From Russula earlei (lineage: Eukaryota; Basidiomycota; Agaricomycetes; Russulales; Russulaceae): a stretch of 64,000 nucleotides of DNA. Position 1 is the stretch's first letter. Every line of letters begins with the position of its first letter. This document shows positions 32,568-43,769 of the stretch, in pieces. Both the position numbers and the translations under genes were made by a program. The stretch covers positions 1 through 64,000 of the forward strand of contig JAGFNK010000111.1 of NCBI GenBank assembly GCA_025769875.1, written 5' to 3'. Below the pieces are notes generated by a model. The model had not been told where the DNA came from. It saw only the letters and a list, made by a program, of their open reading frames with translations, and searched no databases.

Positions 32568-35080
32568 ATGTCGCACAACGGGGATTCACCAGAGAGCAAC
32601 GGAGATGAGCTCCCTCAGACCGTGAGCATCGGCGAACTTCTTCGCAGTACGTACTCCGAATGTTTCATTGACACGTCTTCCCGATGACCAGTTTGAGATA
32701 GCCATCGTGCAAATCCGTACCTACCAAGGCGGAGGTGGTAATGATGAAACAACCCAGGGGATGCTGCAACATTTATTGTCTGCGAGGTCATTCCGCTTGG
32801 AGCGCATGACGGGTGATGACACCACAACTTCCTGGCGTGCCGATGAAGACGACAACGATCGGACTTTCCGAGGTAGTGACCCCAGATATTACGGCAATCT
32901 TGAGGACGAAGACTATGATGATGGTTTGGATTATGGTATTTGGGGTCGGCCACATGCTACAACTCCCAAGTGGTTTCCTCCTGTCACTGAACCCCAAGAA
33001 GCCGGCTTGAAACTTCTCAAGAATGGGGAGTTTGGTAGGATCGGCGTTGAAGCTTGGTCTCGGAAAGGCAGTGCCAACGTTTCCAAAACCATACTATCAA
33101 GGCGGAGTAAGCTTCGACCAACTCCCAAGCAGGACATCACCAATGTACGCACCGTAAATGTGTTTGAGATTCTCTCACTCGTGGATGCAGGACATCATCC
33201 CGAATTCACATGGCACGGCCGTTGCATCACTGAACGACAACATATACTGTGGCCAATACTCCGCAGGTTTGGCATCGCCTTTCGCCTTCCATGCTCAGTG
33301 CCTCACACCCGTAATTTAGATTCCTCGTTCTATTACACATGTTGCAGGGGCGAGTTTGATCTTCCCTCTCTATTCCAACCCTAAAACTCTACCAGATTTC
33401 CGCTTGCATATATACGACATGACCGCACCTCTTTCAATTCCGGCGCGTGTACCACGGCAGACCCAACGGCTTTCTCGCCAAGCAGCGGCTGATGAGCCCA
33501 CGACCATGAAGGTCATCAAGGTTATACAAGGTGTATCGGGTGGATGGACGATCACCGACGCCCACTTGAGCCCAGATAATGAAAGGTCGTTTGGTCGTCT
33601 TTTCTGTTTATTATGTGCTTAATATCCGACCAGGATTATTTACTCCTCGATTGTAAGCAATTTCATATCATTGAAGTGAGCCTTACCAATCACACCTAGG
33701 ACTCGACCGTACACATGGCCACGACACTGGACCCGTCGACAATTCAAATACCCATATGTTTCGCAGATCCCGTGCCACCACGTCGTAGTCGTTTAAGTTC
33801 CTTCACTCAGTTTGGTATCTGGTCTTGTAAATTCTCTGCGGATGGCAATGAGGTTATCGCCGGAGGTAACTGGCAAGATATTTGGCAAGTAATTTCAGAA
33901 TCTAACGTAGAAGGCGGCTCAACCAGAATTCAAGTATACGACTTGCTTGCCAACAGGCGAACAGTGAAGATTGATGCGCACCATGCTGATGTCAATAGCT
34001 GTTGTTGGGCTGATTCCGAGTCAGGCAACGTGCTCGTCAGTGGGTCGGATGACACGTTCGTGAAAGTCTGGTGCTTGATGTTGCTCACTTCGTTGGCGTC
34101 ATATCCTAAAGGATGAACACAGGGACCGTCGCTCATTAGGCTCTTCTCATAAGCCGTCGGGTGTATTGATCGGCCACACAGAAGGTATAACGAACGTATC
34201 AGCAAAGGGTGACGGTCGTTACGTGATTTCCAATGGGAAGGACCAGATGCTCCGCTTGTGGGACCTACGCAAAATGCGCTCGAACGCAGAGTGGGAAGAG
34301 GTCGCCGACCATCATTATGGCATTCGCGGCTTCAACTACCGGTACCCTCTCTCGCTATCCCTCGCCTGTCGCCTCGTATCTCATTGCCATCACCGTCGTA
34401 TTTCAGCTATGGGCGATATCCGAAACCGAATCACCTAGCGCATCCGTTGGACTGTAGCGTTATGACGTACAGAGGGCATGCCGTGCTCCAGACACTCATA
34501 CGATGCCACTTCAGTCCTGTTGAGACGACGGGCGGGCGATACATCTACTCCGGGTCTGCTGACGGAAGAATACACGTTGGTGTCGCTCCAGTGAAGCCTC
34601 TCCCATCATTTTGCTCATCCCATCACATGGATCTTAGATCTGGTCCCTGGACGGCCGGGTAGTTCAGGTTTTGGACCGGAGCAAGACGCTACCCATGTTC
34701 TTCGACCCGTCCGCTTCTGAAGTAGACCGCCCCACCGGCTCGTCTAGGATTGTATCCGTCCGCGATGTGAGCTGGCACTCGAAGGTACTGTAGCGTCACA
34801 CGTCCCCCCGCGGTCAAAATCTGTGCTCACCAAACCATCCCAACATTAGGAACCCGTGTTGATGAGCGCCGCCTGGTCAAATGGCGATGGAGGCAGTATC
34901 GTCGCGCGTCATGAATGGAAAGGCTTGCTGAAGATACGCGGTGCGCTGGAAGACCATGTGGAGAAACGGCGCCTGGAGAATATAGGGCGGCAAAGCGTGA
35001 ATCGGTCCGGACACATCCCGAGTCGAGACGACTCTGAGGATGAATACATGCCCGAATCCGAATCCGATGAGGACGACTGA
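32568..35080 (+). CDS. DCAF11-like WD40 protein (CUL4-DDB1 substrate receptor)
   Basis: Homologue of DCAF11/LEC14B, which recruits substrates to CRL4 ubiquitin ligases. About eleven exons: the first (32568 to about 32644) reads MSHNGDSPESNGDELPQTV and splices into TIVQIRTYQGGGG. Next come MLQHLLSARSFRLERM, an acidic stretch (DEDYDDGLDYGIW), IIPNSHGTAVASLNDNIYCG and, after a GC-AG intron beginning at 33350, RDFRLHIYDMTAP. WD repeats follow: FGIWSCKFSADGNEV, HADVNSCCWADSES, GHTEGITNVSAKGDGRYV and LRLWDLRKM, the latter a WDxR box of the kind that contacts DDB1. Then RYIYSGSADGRIHIWSLDGR, and an acidic C-terminus to 35080. All junctions keep the frame. Its last two exons were copied to 39091-39523. 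Confidence 0.88.
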
Positions 35081-35286
35081 ATTATCTAATCTGTATGTAT
35101 TCTGTTCTAACCTTGCTGTATTGCGGGTTCTGGAAATCCACAACAACCTTCATGAAACGGCATTGAAAATACATCCTGGTTGTTATGATACACCTAAACG
35201 GCTCATTGGCGTCCAAACGAAGTAGAGGTTCGGTCGGAGGCGTTCTTCGTCCCACCGCCCAGCTGGACTCCGGCTCGGACGCCTCA

Positions 35287-37299
35287 TTAGCGGCGGAGGG
35301 TCTCCTGCTGCTCTTTGATCCGCCGCCGCTCTCGCCACATGGGGCCCCACCGGACGTCGATGTATAGAAATGGAGATACGAGAACACAGAGCCCTCCGAG
35401 GAGTGTGTACGCCCAACCATTACCGAGTGCGACGAGGATGGGGTTCATGATAGACACCATGCCAGCACCCATGGTGCAACGCACGATATTGTTCTGCCAG
35501 AATGGGGAATTCAATGGAGACCCATGCGGAGGTGACATAGGCGGAGTACGTACACACGCGGTGATGGAAGATGCCTGACTAGGCACCAGGTCGACCAGCA
35601 GCGTCTTAATGGCATTCAATAGAGCACTAGCTGATAGACCGACTACGCAAAAAAAGACGATGAGAGTCCATGCATGCTGCGTCACCGGGCGCGGTGAAAG
35701 TGAAGAGCTTACTGATAAATTGCAGGATCAGGGGGACCGCAATAGTGACTCTCCAATGTAGAGACCAGCCATAGCCGATGACACAAACGACGTAGACGGA
35801 GATAATGTACGGGAAAGCTTGTAGCCGAGCCGTCTCGATCGGAAACAATGGATCGCCTTGGAGCGCATCAACGTCCTCCACTGATTGAGCCGGAGCTTGG
35901 AGGATAAGATCGTCCATAGTCTTCTGGTAGCAAGCATCAAGAAATCTCCCTGAGGCCCATGTGCCGAGGACCATTCCTCCTCCAATGGGGAGGAAACACA
36001 GACCAAGATCCGTTTGAGTTAGGTAAGGATAGAGATTCTCAAAGACGACAGATGAACTCGCTGTCACACCGTACATGACCGCATAATATGTGCCGTTGAA
36101 AAGGAGAAGGACGAAGACATCAGGATAAGCAAACATCAAAAGGGGGTTCGTGAATGACTTTCGTGGCGGCCGTTCGTTAGATTCTTTCATCTTGCGGTGT
36201 CTACCGATGATTGGAATAGATGGCATGTAGATCCACCCGGCCGAGATGCTTCCATCTCCTACAATGGCCCGTAGAGTCTCGGGTAAAAACCTACAAGCAA
36301 GGCACTCAGACCGCGATTCAGAAACGAATCAAGCGGAACGAACAAGAAAAGCCCGAGGCCGCATATCGCAGAGCATATGCACAAGAACCAAAAAATGGCC
36401 CTAAGTAGAACGTTAATGGCTCTTCGCGGTCATGGAAGGACAATACCTCCAGCCTAATCCCTGATCCAGCGCTCCTCCAATCACGGGACCAAAAGCAGGA
36501 CCAACCTAACATTCAGTGTATGCGAAACTCACACGAAGCGAGGGCTACATGCACATACTAGAGGCCCAAGGCCGAATATCCCAAAGAAGCCACCTCTTTC
36601 GGCAGGAGCAGAGATGTCAGCAATGATCCCCGCACCTGATAGTATCATCAGAACGCCTATCGAGCGATCTTTGACAAATGACATGCCAAGGGCGAAGGTA
36701 CTTGCTGACCCTGCTGCTTGCAAGCATCGTAAAACCATCAATAACCAGTAGGCAGACGTCGGGACAAGTGCGAGTCCCACGCAGGACAGAGAAAGCGTAG
36801 TCAGACAGGCAAACATAATGGGCCTACGTCCCAAACGGTCGGATAGCGTTCCCCAGACCATGGGAGCTATTTCATATAGCCGAAAGCGACTCGTCATACC
36901 CAAGCTCGATCATGCGAAATCGAGACGCACAAAGGCCTTGCAATATCATGTACATGGTGACGGTAAGATTGATGAGTTCCACACTTTTATGGAATTCTCT
37001 TGAGATGACAGGGATTGCAGGGAAGTATATGTTTGCAGTGAGGGGACTGATGCAAGTCCCATGGGCGAGACCGCGAGAGTCAGACAGACAGAACGTATGG
37101 ATATACGGTGTACTCACCTGAAGAGTGCAGCCAAGGATGCAATTCTGACAATCAGCAGCTTCTCTCTATGTGTAAAGACATTGTATTGCTCGTCGGTGGC
37201 GACATTATGCTTGCTGATCCCGACGACCATCTCAGTGATCTGAGGTTGATGTCCTGCTGACTGTTCGCAGTCTCCAGCTTCTTCCAACTGGAAAGACAT
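35287..37299 (-). CDS. DHA1-type MFS drug/proton antiporter, copy A
   Basis: Twelve-helix major-facilitator exporter of the DHA1 family (quinidine-resistance/polyamine type). Inferred exons on the minus strand: 37299-37118, 37046-36931, 36866-36687, 36635-36559, 36505-36447, 36400-36344, 36290-35713, 35642-35554 and 35493-35287, 514 residues in one frame. One intron (donor at 36686) starts GCATGT, a GC-AG intron. Markers: LTANIYFPAIPVISREFHKS in helix 1, SPMVWGTLSDRLGRRPIMF (motif A), LRCLQAAGSAST, AGIIADISAPAERGGFFGI (family block), VGPAFGPVIGG (motif C) and PETLRAIVGDG before the central loop. A paralogue follows 2.4 kb to the right. The natural substrate is not predictable. Confidence 0.88.
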
Positions 37300-37569
37300 G
37301 GGTGGGAAGGTATGAGGACTATGTACAGCAGTTTCGCCACTCTAGCTTTTCGGATAAATGTTAAACACATGCACCATAGCGACATGAAGTCCAAGGTCAT
37401 GTCCGAGGAAAGTCGAGCCGAGGGGCAACACTCAACCAGATATAACGCGGCATTCACGTGGATACACACGGTACACATAGTACCTCCTCTGTGTCACTGG
37501 ATTGGAAATGTCATAAGGGTGCGGGGTTGGGTGGAGAAGTCAAAAGTCATCATATTTTCTGCCTTCGGA

Positions 37570-37970
37570 TGTCAAACGGACATGCAAATACAAAATCACC
37601 CACAAGGGCAACAACGTTTGACAGAACAAGGTGGGCTTCGACGTTCCTTGACAATCCACTCACAGGAACACAGAAACAATGGGCCGAAAATGACCGGCCT
37701 GCTTCACCACAAGTTCTATTATCTGCCGGACTTTCGGAGGGTCAAAACCGAACGCAGCTCATATTTAGGATGACTTGCCGTCTGTTCCCGTAGCTTCGGT
37801 GGTGCTTGATGGTTATATTGTAGGACTGAGAGCGGATTACATCTCCAATGCTTTGTCGGCGCGTATGGCATCTTGCTGTGTGTGCGAGTCTTCCCAAACC
37901 AAACGCAACGAGTGCTGATACCCATGAGCCTGAGCTTGAGATGGCATAGGCCAGGTATATGTGATGTCTT
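37570..37970 (-). pseudogene. COQ11-like gene fragment A
   Basis: Patches match the complete gene at 43770-44929 on the same strand: the stretch equivalent to GCCGAAAA...GACCGG...TGCTTCACCACGAG (about 37680) and the stretch around HSKIPYARTKAL, here HSKMPYAPTKHW (about 37870). Intervening exons are missing and frames are broken. It lies just upstream of transporter copy A and has a counterpart upstream of copy B. Confidence 0.7.
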
Positions 37971-37999
37971 TCTCACGGCTCGAGCCCAGAGGAACGACG

Positions 38000-38480
38000 A
38001 CGAAGTGGTACCAGAGTTTTCTCTTCAGTGTACACAGGCAGGTCTGATTGGCACGACATAGGGTAAAGGTCCGTATCGGCGAACATGGATGACCATGGAC
38101 GCGTATCGGCGCCTACAGTACCCAAGCCGCTCGCTTCAACGCGTGACGCTATGAGACCACGAAACACCTTCGACATCTTTGAGAGGTAAATCGTGAACAG
38201 TTTTGACGCGTGAGGGGTTTCACACGAACGGGGCGATTTGATATGTGAGTAGGATTCAGATTTGAGGAGGTCAGCGAGCACGGCGCCAAGAGAAAAAAAA
38301 CGAATGATTCGGCAAGTAGTGTAGGTCACCGCCAGGTGCTAATGGCCGAAGACAACAACCCTGCTTGCAGGGAAATATAGGTCGGCAGTGAAGGGACTAT
38401 GAAAGAAATTCAACGAATCATGCATGCGGTTGTCAACGAATATGTGTCCTGTGCACACATGGGAACTCGGAAAGTACGAA
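38000..38480 (-). pseudogene. NAD-binding epimerase-like gene fragment A
   Basis: The minus strand carries LGAVLADLLKSESYSHI, followed by remnants of a Rossmann-type N-terminus (the expected glycine-rich ATGYIGG-like segment before it is missing). A related block occurs at 43270-43640. Only the 5' part of such a gene is present and frames are interrupted. Confidence 0.5.
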
Positions 38481-38830
38481 GAATTAAGACAGCGATGAGG
38501 CGAGCGAGAAAGTCTGACCTGACATTCGGTGTACGGCCCCGATGCTTACATAATCATTTCTACATTTGCAATTGCAATATCCCGTTGTCGTCCCTCTGCA
38601 CATCCATTCATCACTCAGGTAAACCAATAATGTCCATAGTTCTCGCGCTACACTCGTCCTCACGGATATCTGGATCCTCCACGATGATGCTACTCGTGGA
38701 GGTGCCAGACATCAGTAGGATGCGGAGTCTACATCAGGAAATTTCGGAGAGCGAGCAACGTGGTTCTTTCAGTAGCACTCTTGCAACTTGTTGAACATCT
38801 TCCTCAAGGTTCTCGCCATAAGATAAGTCG

Positions 38831-38877
38831 AATTGGTAGAGGGCGAGTTCGTCCGACGAACTCGCCCTCTACCAATT
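38831..38877. repeat. 47-bp almost perfect palindrome
   Basis: AATTGGTAGAGGGCGAGTTC is mirrored exactly by GAACTCGCCCTCTACCAATT around a short centre (GTCCGAC) with one mispaired position. The right arm is the end of a copia RNase H remnant, so the palindrome looks like an inverted duplication of that end. Confidence 0.9.
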
Positions 38878-38965
38878 TGACATCAATGTGTTTAAACTGG
38901 CTAGGTATTTCCTCCTTTTTTTGAATGGCCAACAGTCCTTGACCGTTCAATATCGACTGAGAATT
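38856..38965 (-). mobile_element. Ty1/copia RNase H remnant
   Basis: The minus strand reads NGQGLLAIQKKEEIPSQF then KHIDVKLVEGEF, corresponding to the RNase H/C-terminal pol region of copia retrotransposons (usually DNQGALALAK...TKHIDI...). Only about 35 codons survive; no LTR is visible. Confidence 0.55.
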
Positions 38966-39090
38966 GAATGTGCTGCCTATTATGTGGGGGTGATGAGGCA
39001 GCACTTTCAGTTCTGCGTTCATAGTGCAGATGGGAAGGGCAGATGTGTGCAACTGTGAGCGGCTATCGATGAGTCAGGTCTGTTATCCAT

Positions 39091-39523
39091 CCTTTTGCTC
39101 ATCACGTGATTATTAGATCTGGTCCGCTCGACGGACGTCGCCGGGTCACGGCAGTTCAGATGCTCCCCATCTTCTTCGACCGGTCCGCTTCTGAAGTAGC
39201 TAGATTGTATCCATCTGCTATGCGAGCTGGCACACGAAGGTACTGCAGCGTCACACATCCCTCCTCCGCGGTCAAAACCCGTCCTGGCTAAACCATCCCA
39301 ACATCAAGAGCTTGTGTTGATGAGCGTCGCCTGGTCAAATGGCGATGGAAGCAGCATCGTCGTGTGGAAAGGCTTACTGAAGATGCGCGGTGCGCTGGAG
39401 GACAATGTGGAGAAACGGCGCCTTGGAGAATCTAGCAAAGCGCGAATCGGTCCGGACACATTCCGAGTCGAGACGACTCTGACGATGAATTTGCCCGAAT
39501 CCGATGAGGATGAGGATGACTGA
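39091..39523 (+). pseudogene. DCAF11-like 3' end, duplicated fragment
   Basis: Corresponds to the last two exons of the gene at 32568 (from about 34607). LMSVAWSNGDGSSIVVWKGL, then a GALEDNVEKRRLG stretch and the acidic end up to TGA at 39521-39523 are retained with small deletions. Nothing upstream of it could serve as the rest of the gene, so it is a by-product of the tandem duplication. Confidence 0.85.
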
Positions 39524-39718
39524 AGCTGGTTCATCTAATCTGTATGCCAATCCCTCCGTATCATTGCGATTTACAACTTTCTCATGAAATGGCAAGGAAA
39601 ATAACATCCTGGTTGTTGTGATATACCTATACCCAAACGGTTCATTGTCGTCTAAACGAAGTCCGAAATCGGTGTTCTTCGTCTCACCGCTCAGCAGGAC
39701 TCCGGCTCAGACACCTCA

Positions 39719-41726
39719 TTAGCGGCGGAGGGTGTCCTGCTGCTCTTTGATCCGCCGCCGCTCTCGCCACATGGGGCCCCACCGGACGTCGATGTATAGT
39801 AAGGGAGATACGAGAACACAGAGTCCTCCGAGGAGTGTGTATGCCCAACCATTACCGAGTGCGACGAGGATGGGGTTTATAATAGACACCATGCCAGCAC
39901 CCATGGTGCAACGCACGATATTGTTCTGTCAGAATGGGGAATTCAATGGAAATCCATGCGGAGGTGACATAGGTAGAGTACTTACACATGCGGTGATGGA
40001 AGATCCCTGAATGGGCACCAAGTCCACAAGTAGTGTCTGAATAGGATTCATTATAGCAATAGCTGCTAGACCAACTACTCGAAAAAGAATCCATGCTATG
40101 CAGCGTCACGAGGCGCGGTGAAAGTGAAGAACTTACTGATAAATTGCAAGATCAGGGGGACCGCAATAGTGACTCTCCAATGCAGAGACCAGCCAAAGCC
40201 GATGACACAAGCAACATAGACGAAGATAATGTATGGGAAAGCTTGTAGTCGCGCCGTCTCGATCGGAAATGATGGATCTTTTTGGAGTGCATTGGGATCA
40301 ACGTCCTCCACTGATTTGGTTCGAGCTTGGAGGATAAGATCGTTCCTAATCTTCCGAAAGTGAGCATCAAGAAATCTCCCTGAGGCCCACGTGCCGAGGA
40401 CCATTCCTCCTCCAATGGGGAGGAAACATAGGCCAATGTCCGTTTGAGTAAGGTGAGGATAATTCTTCTCGAAAATGACCGATAAACTCGCTGTCACACC
40501 GTACATGACCGCATAACATGTGCCGTTGAAGAGGAGAAGGACGAAGACATCAGGATAAGCAAACATCAAAAGGGGGTTCGTGAATGACTTTCGTGGCGGC
40601 CGTTCGTTAGATTCTTTCATCTTGCGGTGTCTACCGATGATTGGAATAGATGGCATGTAGATCCACCCGGCCGAGATGCTTCCATCTCCTACAATGGCCC
40701 GTAGAGTCTCGGGTAAAAACCTACAAGCAAGGCAGTCAGACCGCGATTCAGAAATGAATCAAACGTAACGAACAAGAAAAGCCCGAGGCCGCATATGGCA
40801 GAGCATATGCACAAGAACCAAAAAATGGCCCTAAGTAGAATGTTAATGGCTCTTCGCGGTCATGGAAGTACAGTACCTCCAGCCTAATCCCTGATCCAGC
40901 GCTCCTCCAATCACGGGACCAAAAGCAGGACCAACCTAACATTCAGTGTATGCGAAACTTACACGAAGCGAGGGCTACATGCACATACTAGAGGCCCAAG
41001 GCCGAATATCCCAAAGAAGCCACCTCTTTCGGCAGGAGCACAGATGTCAGCAATGATTCCCGCACCTGATAATCATTAGAACGCCTATGGAGTAGTCTTG
41101 ACAGATTACATGCCAATGGCAACGGTACTTGCTGACCCTGCTGCTTGCAAGCATCGCAAAAGCATCAATAACCAGTAGGCAGACGTCGGGACAAGTGCGA
41201 GTCCCACGCAGGACAGAGAAAGCGTCGTCAGACAGGCAAACATAATGGGCCTACGTCCCAAACGGTCGGATAGCGTTCCCCAGACCATGGGAGCTATTTC
41301 ATATAGCCGAAAGCGACTCGTCATACCCAAGCTCGATCATGCGAAATCGAGACGCACAGATGCCTTGCAATATCATGTACATGGTGACGGTAAGATTGAT
41401 GAGTTCCACACTTTTATGGAATTCTCTTGAGATGACAGGGATTGCAGGGAAGTATATGTTTGCAGTGAGGGGGCTGATATAAGTCCCATGGGCGAGACCG
41501 CGAGAGTCAGTCAGACAGAACATATGGATATACGGTGTACCCACCTGAAGAGTGCGGCGAAGGATGCAATGCTGACAATCAACCACTTCTCTCTATGTGT
41601 AAAGACACTGTACTGCTTATCAGCAGCGACATTATACTCGCTGATCCCGACGGCCGTCTCGGTGATCTGAAGTTGAGGCCCCGCTGACTGTTCGCAGTTT
41701 CCAGCTTCTTCCAACTGGAAAGACAT
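39719..41726 (-). CDS. DHA1-type MFS drug/proton antiporter, copy B
   Basis: Paralogue of the gene at 35287 with the same nine-exon structure, including the GC-AG intron (donor near 41116) and all splice sites I checked. It starts MSFQLEEAGNCEQSAG and ends RRIKEQQDTLRR. Conserved motifs are intact (SPMVWGTLSDRLGRRPIMF, APAERGGFFGI). Differences cluster in the N-terminal tail (AVGISEYNVAADKQ) and in the central cytoplasmic loop (FRKIRNDLILQARTKSVEDV, with two extra residues PN), while the helices are nearly unchanged. That pattern suggests both copies are under purifying selection after a fairly recent duplication. The substrate is unknown. Confidence 0.85.
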
Positions 41727-41984
41727 GGGTGGGAAGGTATGAGGACTATGTACAGCAGTTTCGCCACTTTCGTTTTTTTAAAAATGCTGGGCACACTGAA
41801 TACATGCACCCTAGCCACGTGAAGTTCAATGTCCTCCGAGGAAGTCCGGGGGGCAACACTCAACGAAATATAACGCGGCATTCACGTGGATACACACGGT
41901 ACAGACCTCGGTGTCACTAGATTGGAAATGTGGTAATGGTGCGGGATCGGTGGAGAAGTCAAAGTCATCTGTTCTGCCTTTCGG

Positions 41985-42560
41985 ATGTCGAACGGACATG
42001 ACTAATACAAAATCACTCACAAACGCAAAGACGTTTGACGGAACGGAGCAAGGTGGGCTTCGCCCTCAGTCCACTGGCAGGGACAATCGGCCGAAAATGA
42101 CCGGCCTGCTTCTATTGTCTGCCGGACTTTCGGAGGGTCGGAACCGAATGAGGCTCATATTCAACTCCTTAGTAGAAAGACCGTCTGTTCCCGCAGTTTC
42201 GATGGCGCTTGCTGGTACTAAAGTTCACGTTTTCTTGTACTACCTCTCGTAAGAATCTTAACGGGTCGGCCGATAAGGCTAGATAAGCAGGGCTGCTAAA
42301 GAAAACGCAAGGAGAATCGTTTGGCCTCTGCTCCAAATTGAACAGGCCATCACCAGGGCCAAACTCCAATCTGGTCAACAATGGTTATGTTCATGTTGTG
42401 GGGGTGAGAGGAGACTACATAACCAATGCCTTTGTCGTCGAGTCGTCGAGTATGGCATTTTGCTGTGTATGCACTTCCCTGACCCAAACACAACGAGAGT
42501 GCTGATACCCAATAAGCCTGAACTTGAGATGGCATAGGCCAGCATGAGGTCTTTCTCACG
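41985..42560 (-). pseudogene. COQ11-like gene fragment B
   Basis: Counterpart of fragment A upstream of transporter copy B. It contains the GCCGAAAATGACCGG word (about 42090) and HSKMPYSTTRR in place of HSKIPYARTKA (about 42450), plus remnants of the GPGDGLFN region (about 42350). Large parts of the gene are absent and the frames do not connect. Confidence 0.7.
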
Positions 42561-43269
42561 ACTCGAGCCCAGAGGAACAACGACGAGGTGGTACCAGAGG
42601 TTTCTCTTCAGTGTAGGATATAGTAACCTATGTATGGGGGGCGACCATGAACGACCAAGGACGCGTGACGGCACCTACAGTGCCAAAGTCGCTTCAACAC
42701 GTGACGCTATGTGGGGTTGAATTGCTAAGTTGTCTCCCGTAACGATCATGATAGAGCCTGCTATTGCGAATATGCAAGCAAACTATTAGCATGGTTAGCC
42801 CAGTTTTGGGCTTGCAGTATTCACGGTCAGTGCAATCTGACGTACCTACGTACCCCATCGACGACTAGTATAGTTCAAAGGATCAGAGGTATTTGCGACC
42901 GCATTGGACTGAAATCGGGAGACACTGCTACATCCTACGGAAAGGCGTGATATGTGTTATGCTCGTCATTGATGGGATGATGTGACCTAAAGGAGCGACG
43001 GCGCAATTGGTTTGTCGAGTGGAGTCCATCCTATTGATAACGTCTCGCTCTATTCGACGGTCCTTGGAGCGAAAGGAGTTTGGACGTATGCTGCAAACAT
43101 ATAAAGAGACATCAAACGCCTCCCCATCTGACTATCCAACAACTTACTAGTAGGTCCCGCTTCCCAGTCAGCCTTGTGCGTCACTTTCCTTCCAGTCTCT
43201 CCCATTAGTCTGACCGTCGGACATGTGTTTCTCCTGCAGCCATCTTAACGTTTTGTTCAATCTTGACTT
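42561..43269. other. 0.7 kb without a recognisable gene
   Basis: Between the two remnant blocks. The first 150 bp still resemble the flank of fragment A. No coding pattern. Confidence 0.45.
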
Positions 43270-43640
43270 ATGTACAGGTTGGTGTTCTACTACCATCTCC
43301 AGTCGTTGTATCCTCCAGATAAGTCGTGAACAGCTTTGACGATAGGGGTTCCGCACGAACGCATTGATCCTGATATGCGAGTAGGATTCGGATTTGAGGA
43401 GGTCGGCGAGCACAGCGCCCAAGAAGAAAAAGAATGACTCGGGGAGTGGGGTAGGTCATCGCCAGTGCTAAGGACCAAACCCTCCTTGCGGGAGGTATAG
43501 GTTGCACTGCAGTGAATTGTCATTATTAGACCAGACCGGAGAGCCAGTGAAGGGACTATGTACGAATCAAGGAGGCGGATGTCAGCATATACGTGTCCTG
43601 TGCACCCAGGAGAGCTTGGAAAGTACAAAGCCAAGGGAAC
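43270..43640 (-). pseudogene. NAD-binding epimerase-like gene fragment B
   Basis: Matches fragment A at 38000-38480, with LGAVLADLLKSESYSHI again recognisable (partly in a shifted frame), followed by INAFVRNP and, in another frame, VHDLSGGYNDWRW. Only the N-terminal part is present. Confidence 0.5.
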
Positions 43641-43769
43641 AAAGAGAGAAGGTAAAAGCATTGGTGTTCTGTCACATTTTCGTATAGACAGGGCGGGACC
43701 ATGTAAGCCTCCGAAAGTCAGTCTCCGCCAAAGTGAGTGCACAACTACGTGGAACTTTTGAATTACCCT

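Larger units (their letters stand above)
34607..37970. repeat. Segmental duplication, unit A
   Basis: From the last exons of the DCAF11-like gene through the complete DHA1 transporter and a fragment of a COQ11-like gene, this stretch is repeated at about 39091-42560. Gene order and orientation are the same, so it is a direct tandem duplication. Coding parts are nearly identical, whereas the intergenic parts have drifted and contain indels. Confidence 0.85.
39091..42560. repeat. Segmental duplication, unit B
   Basis: Direct repeat of 34607-37970, containing a truncated DCAF11 tail, a complete DHA1 transporter and COQ11-like fragments in the same order and orientation. Confidence 0.85.

Noticed and set aside
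43290..43742. 150-codon minus-strand frame as an intact gene
   Set aside because: Only a few segments match the epimerase-like fragment and they lie in different frames, so the open frame is fortuitous.
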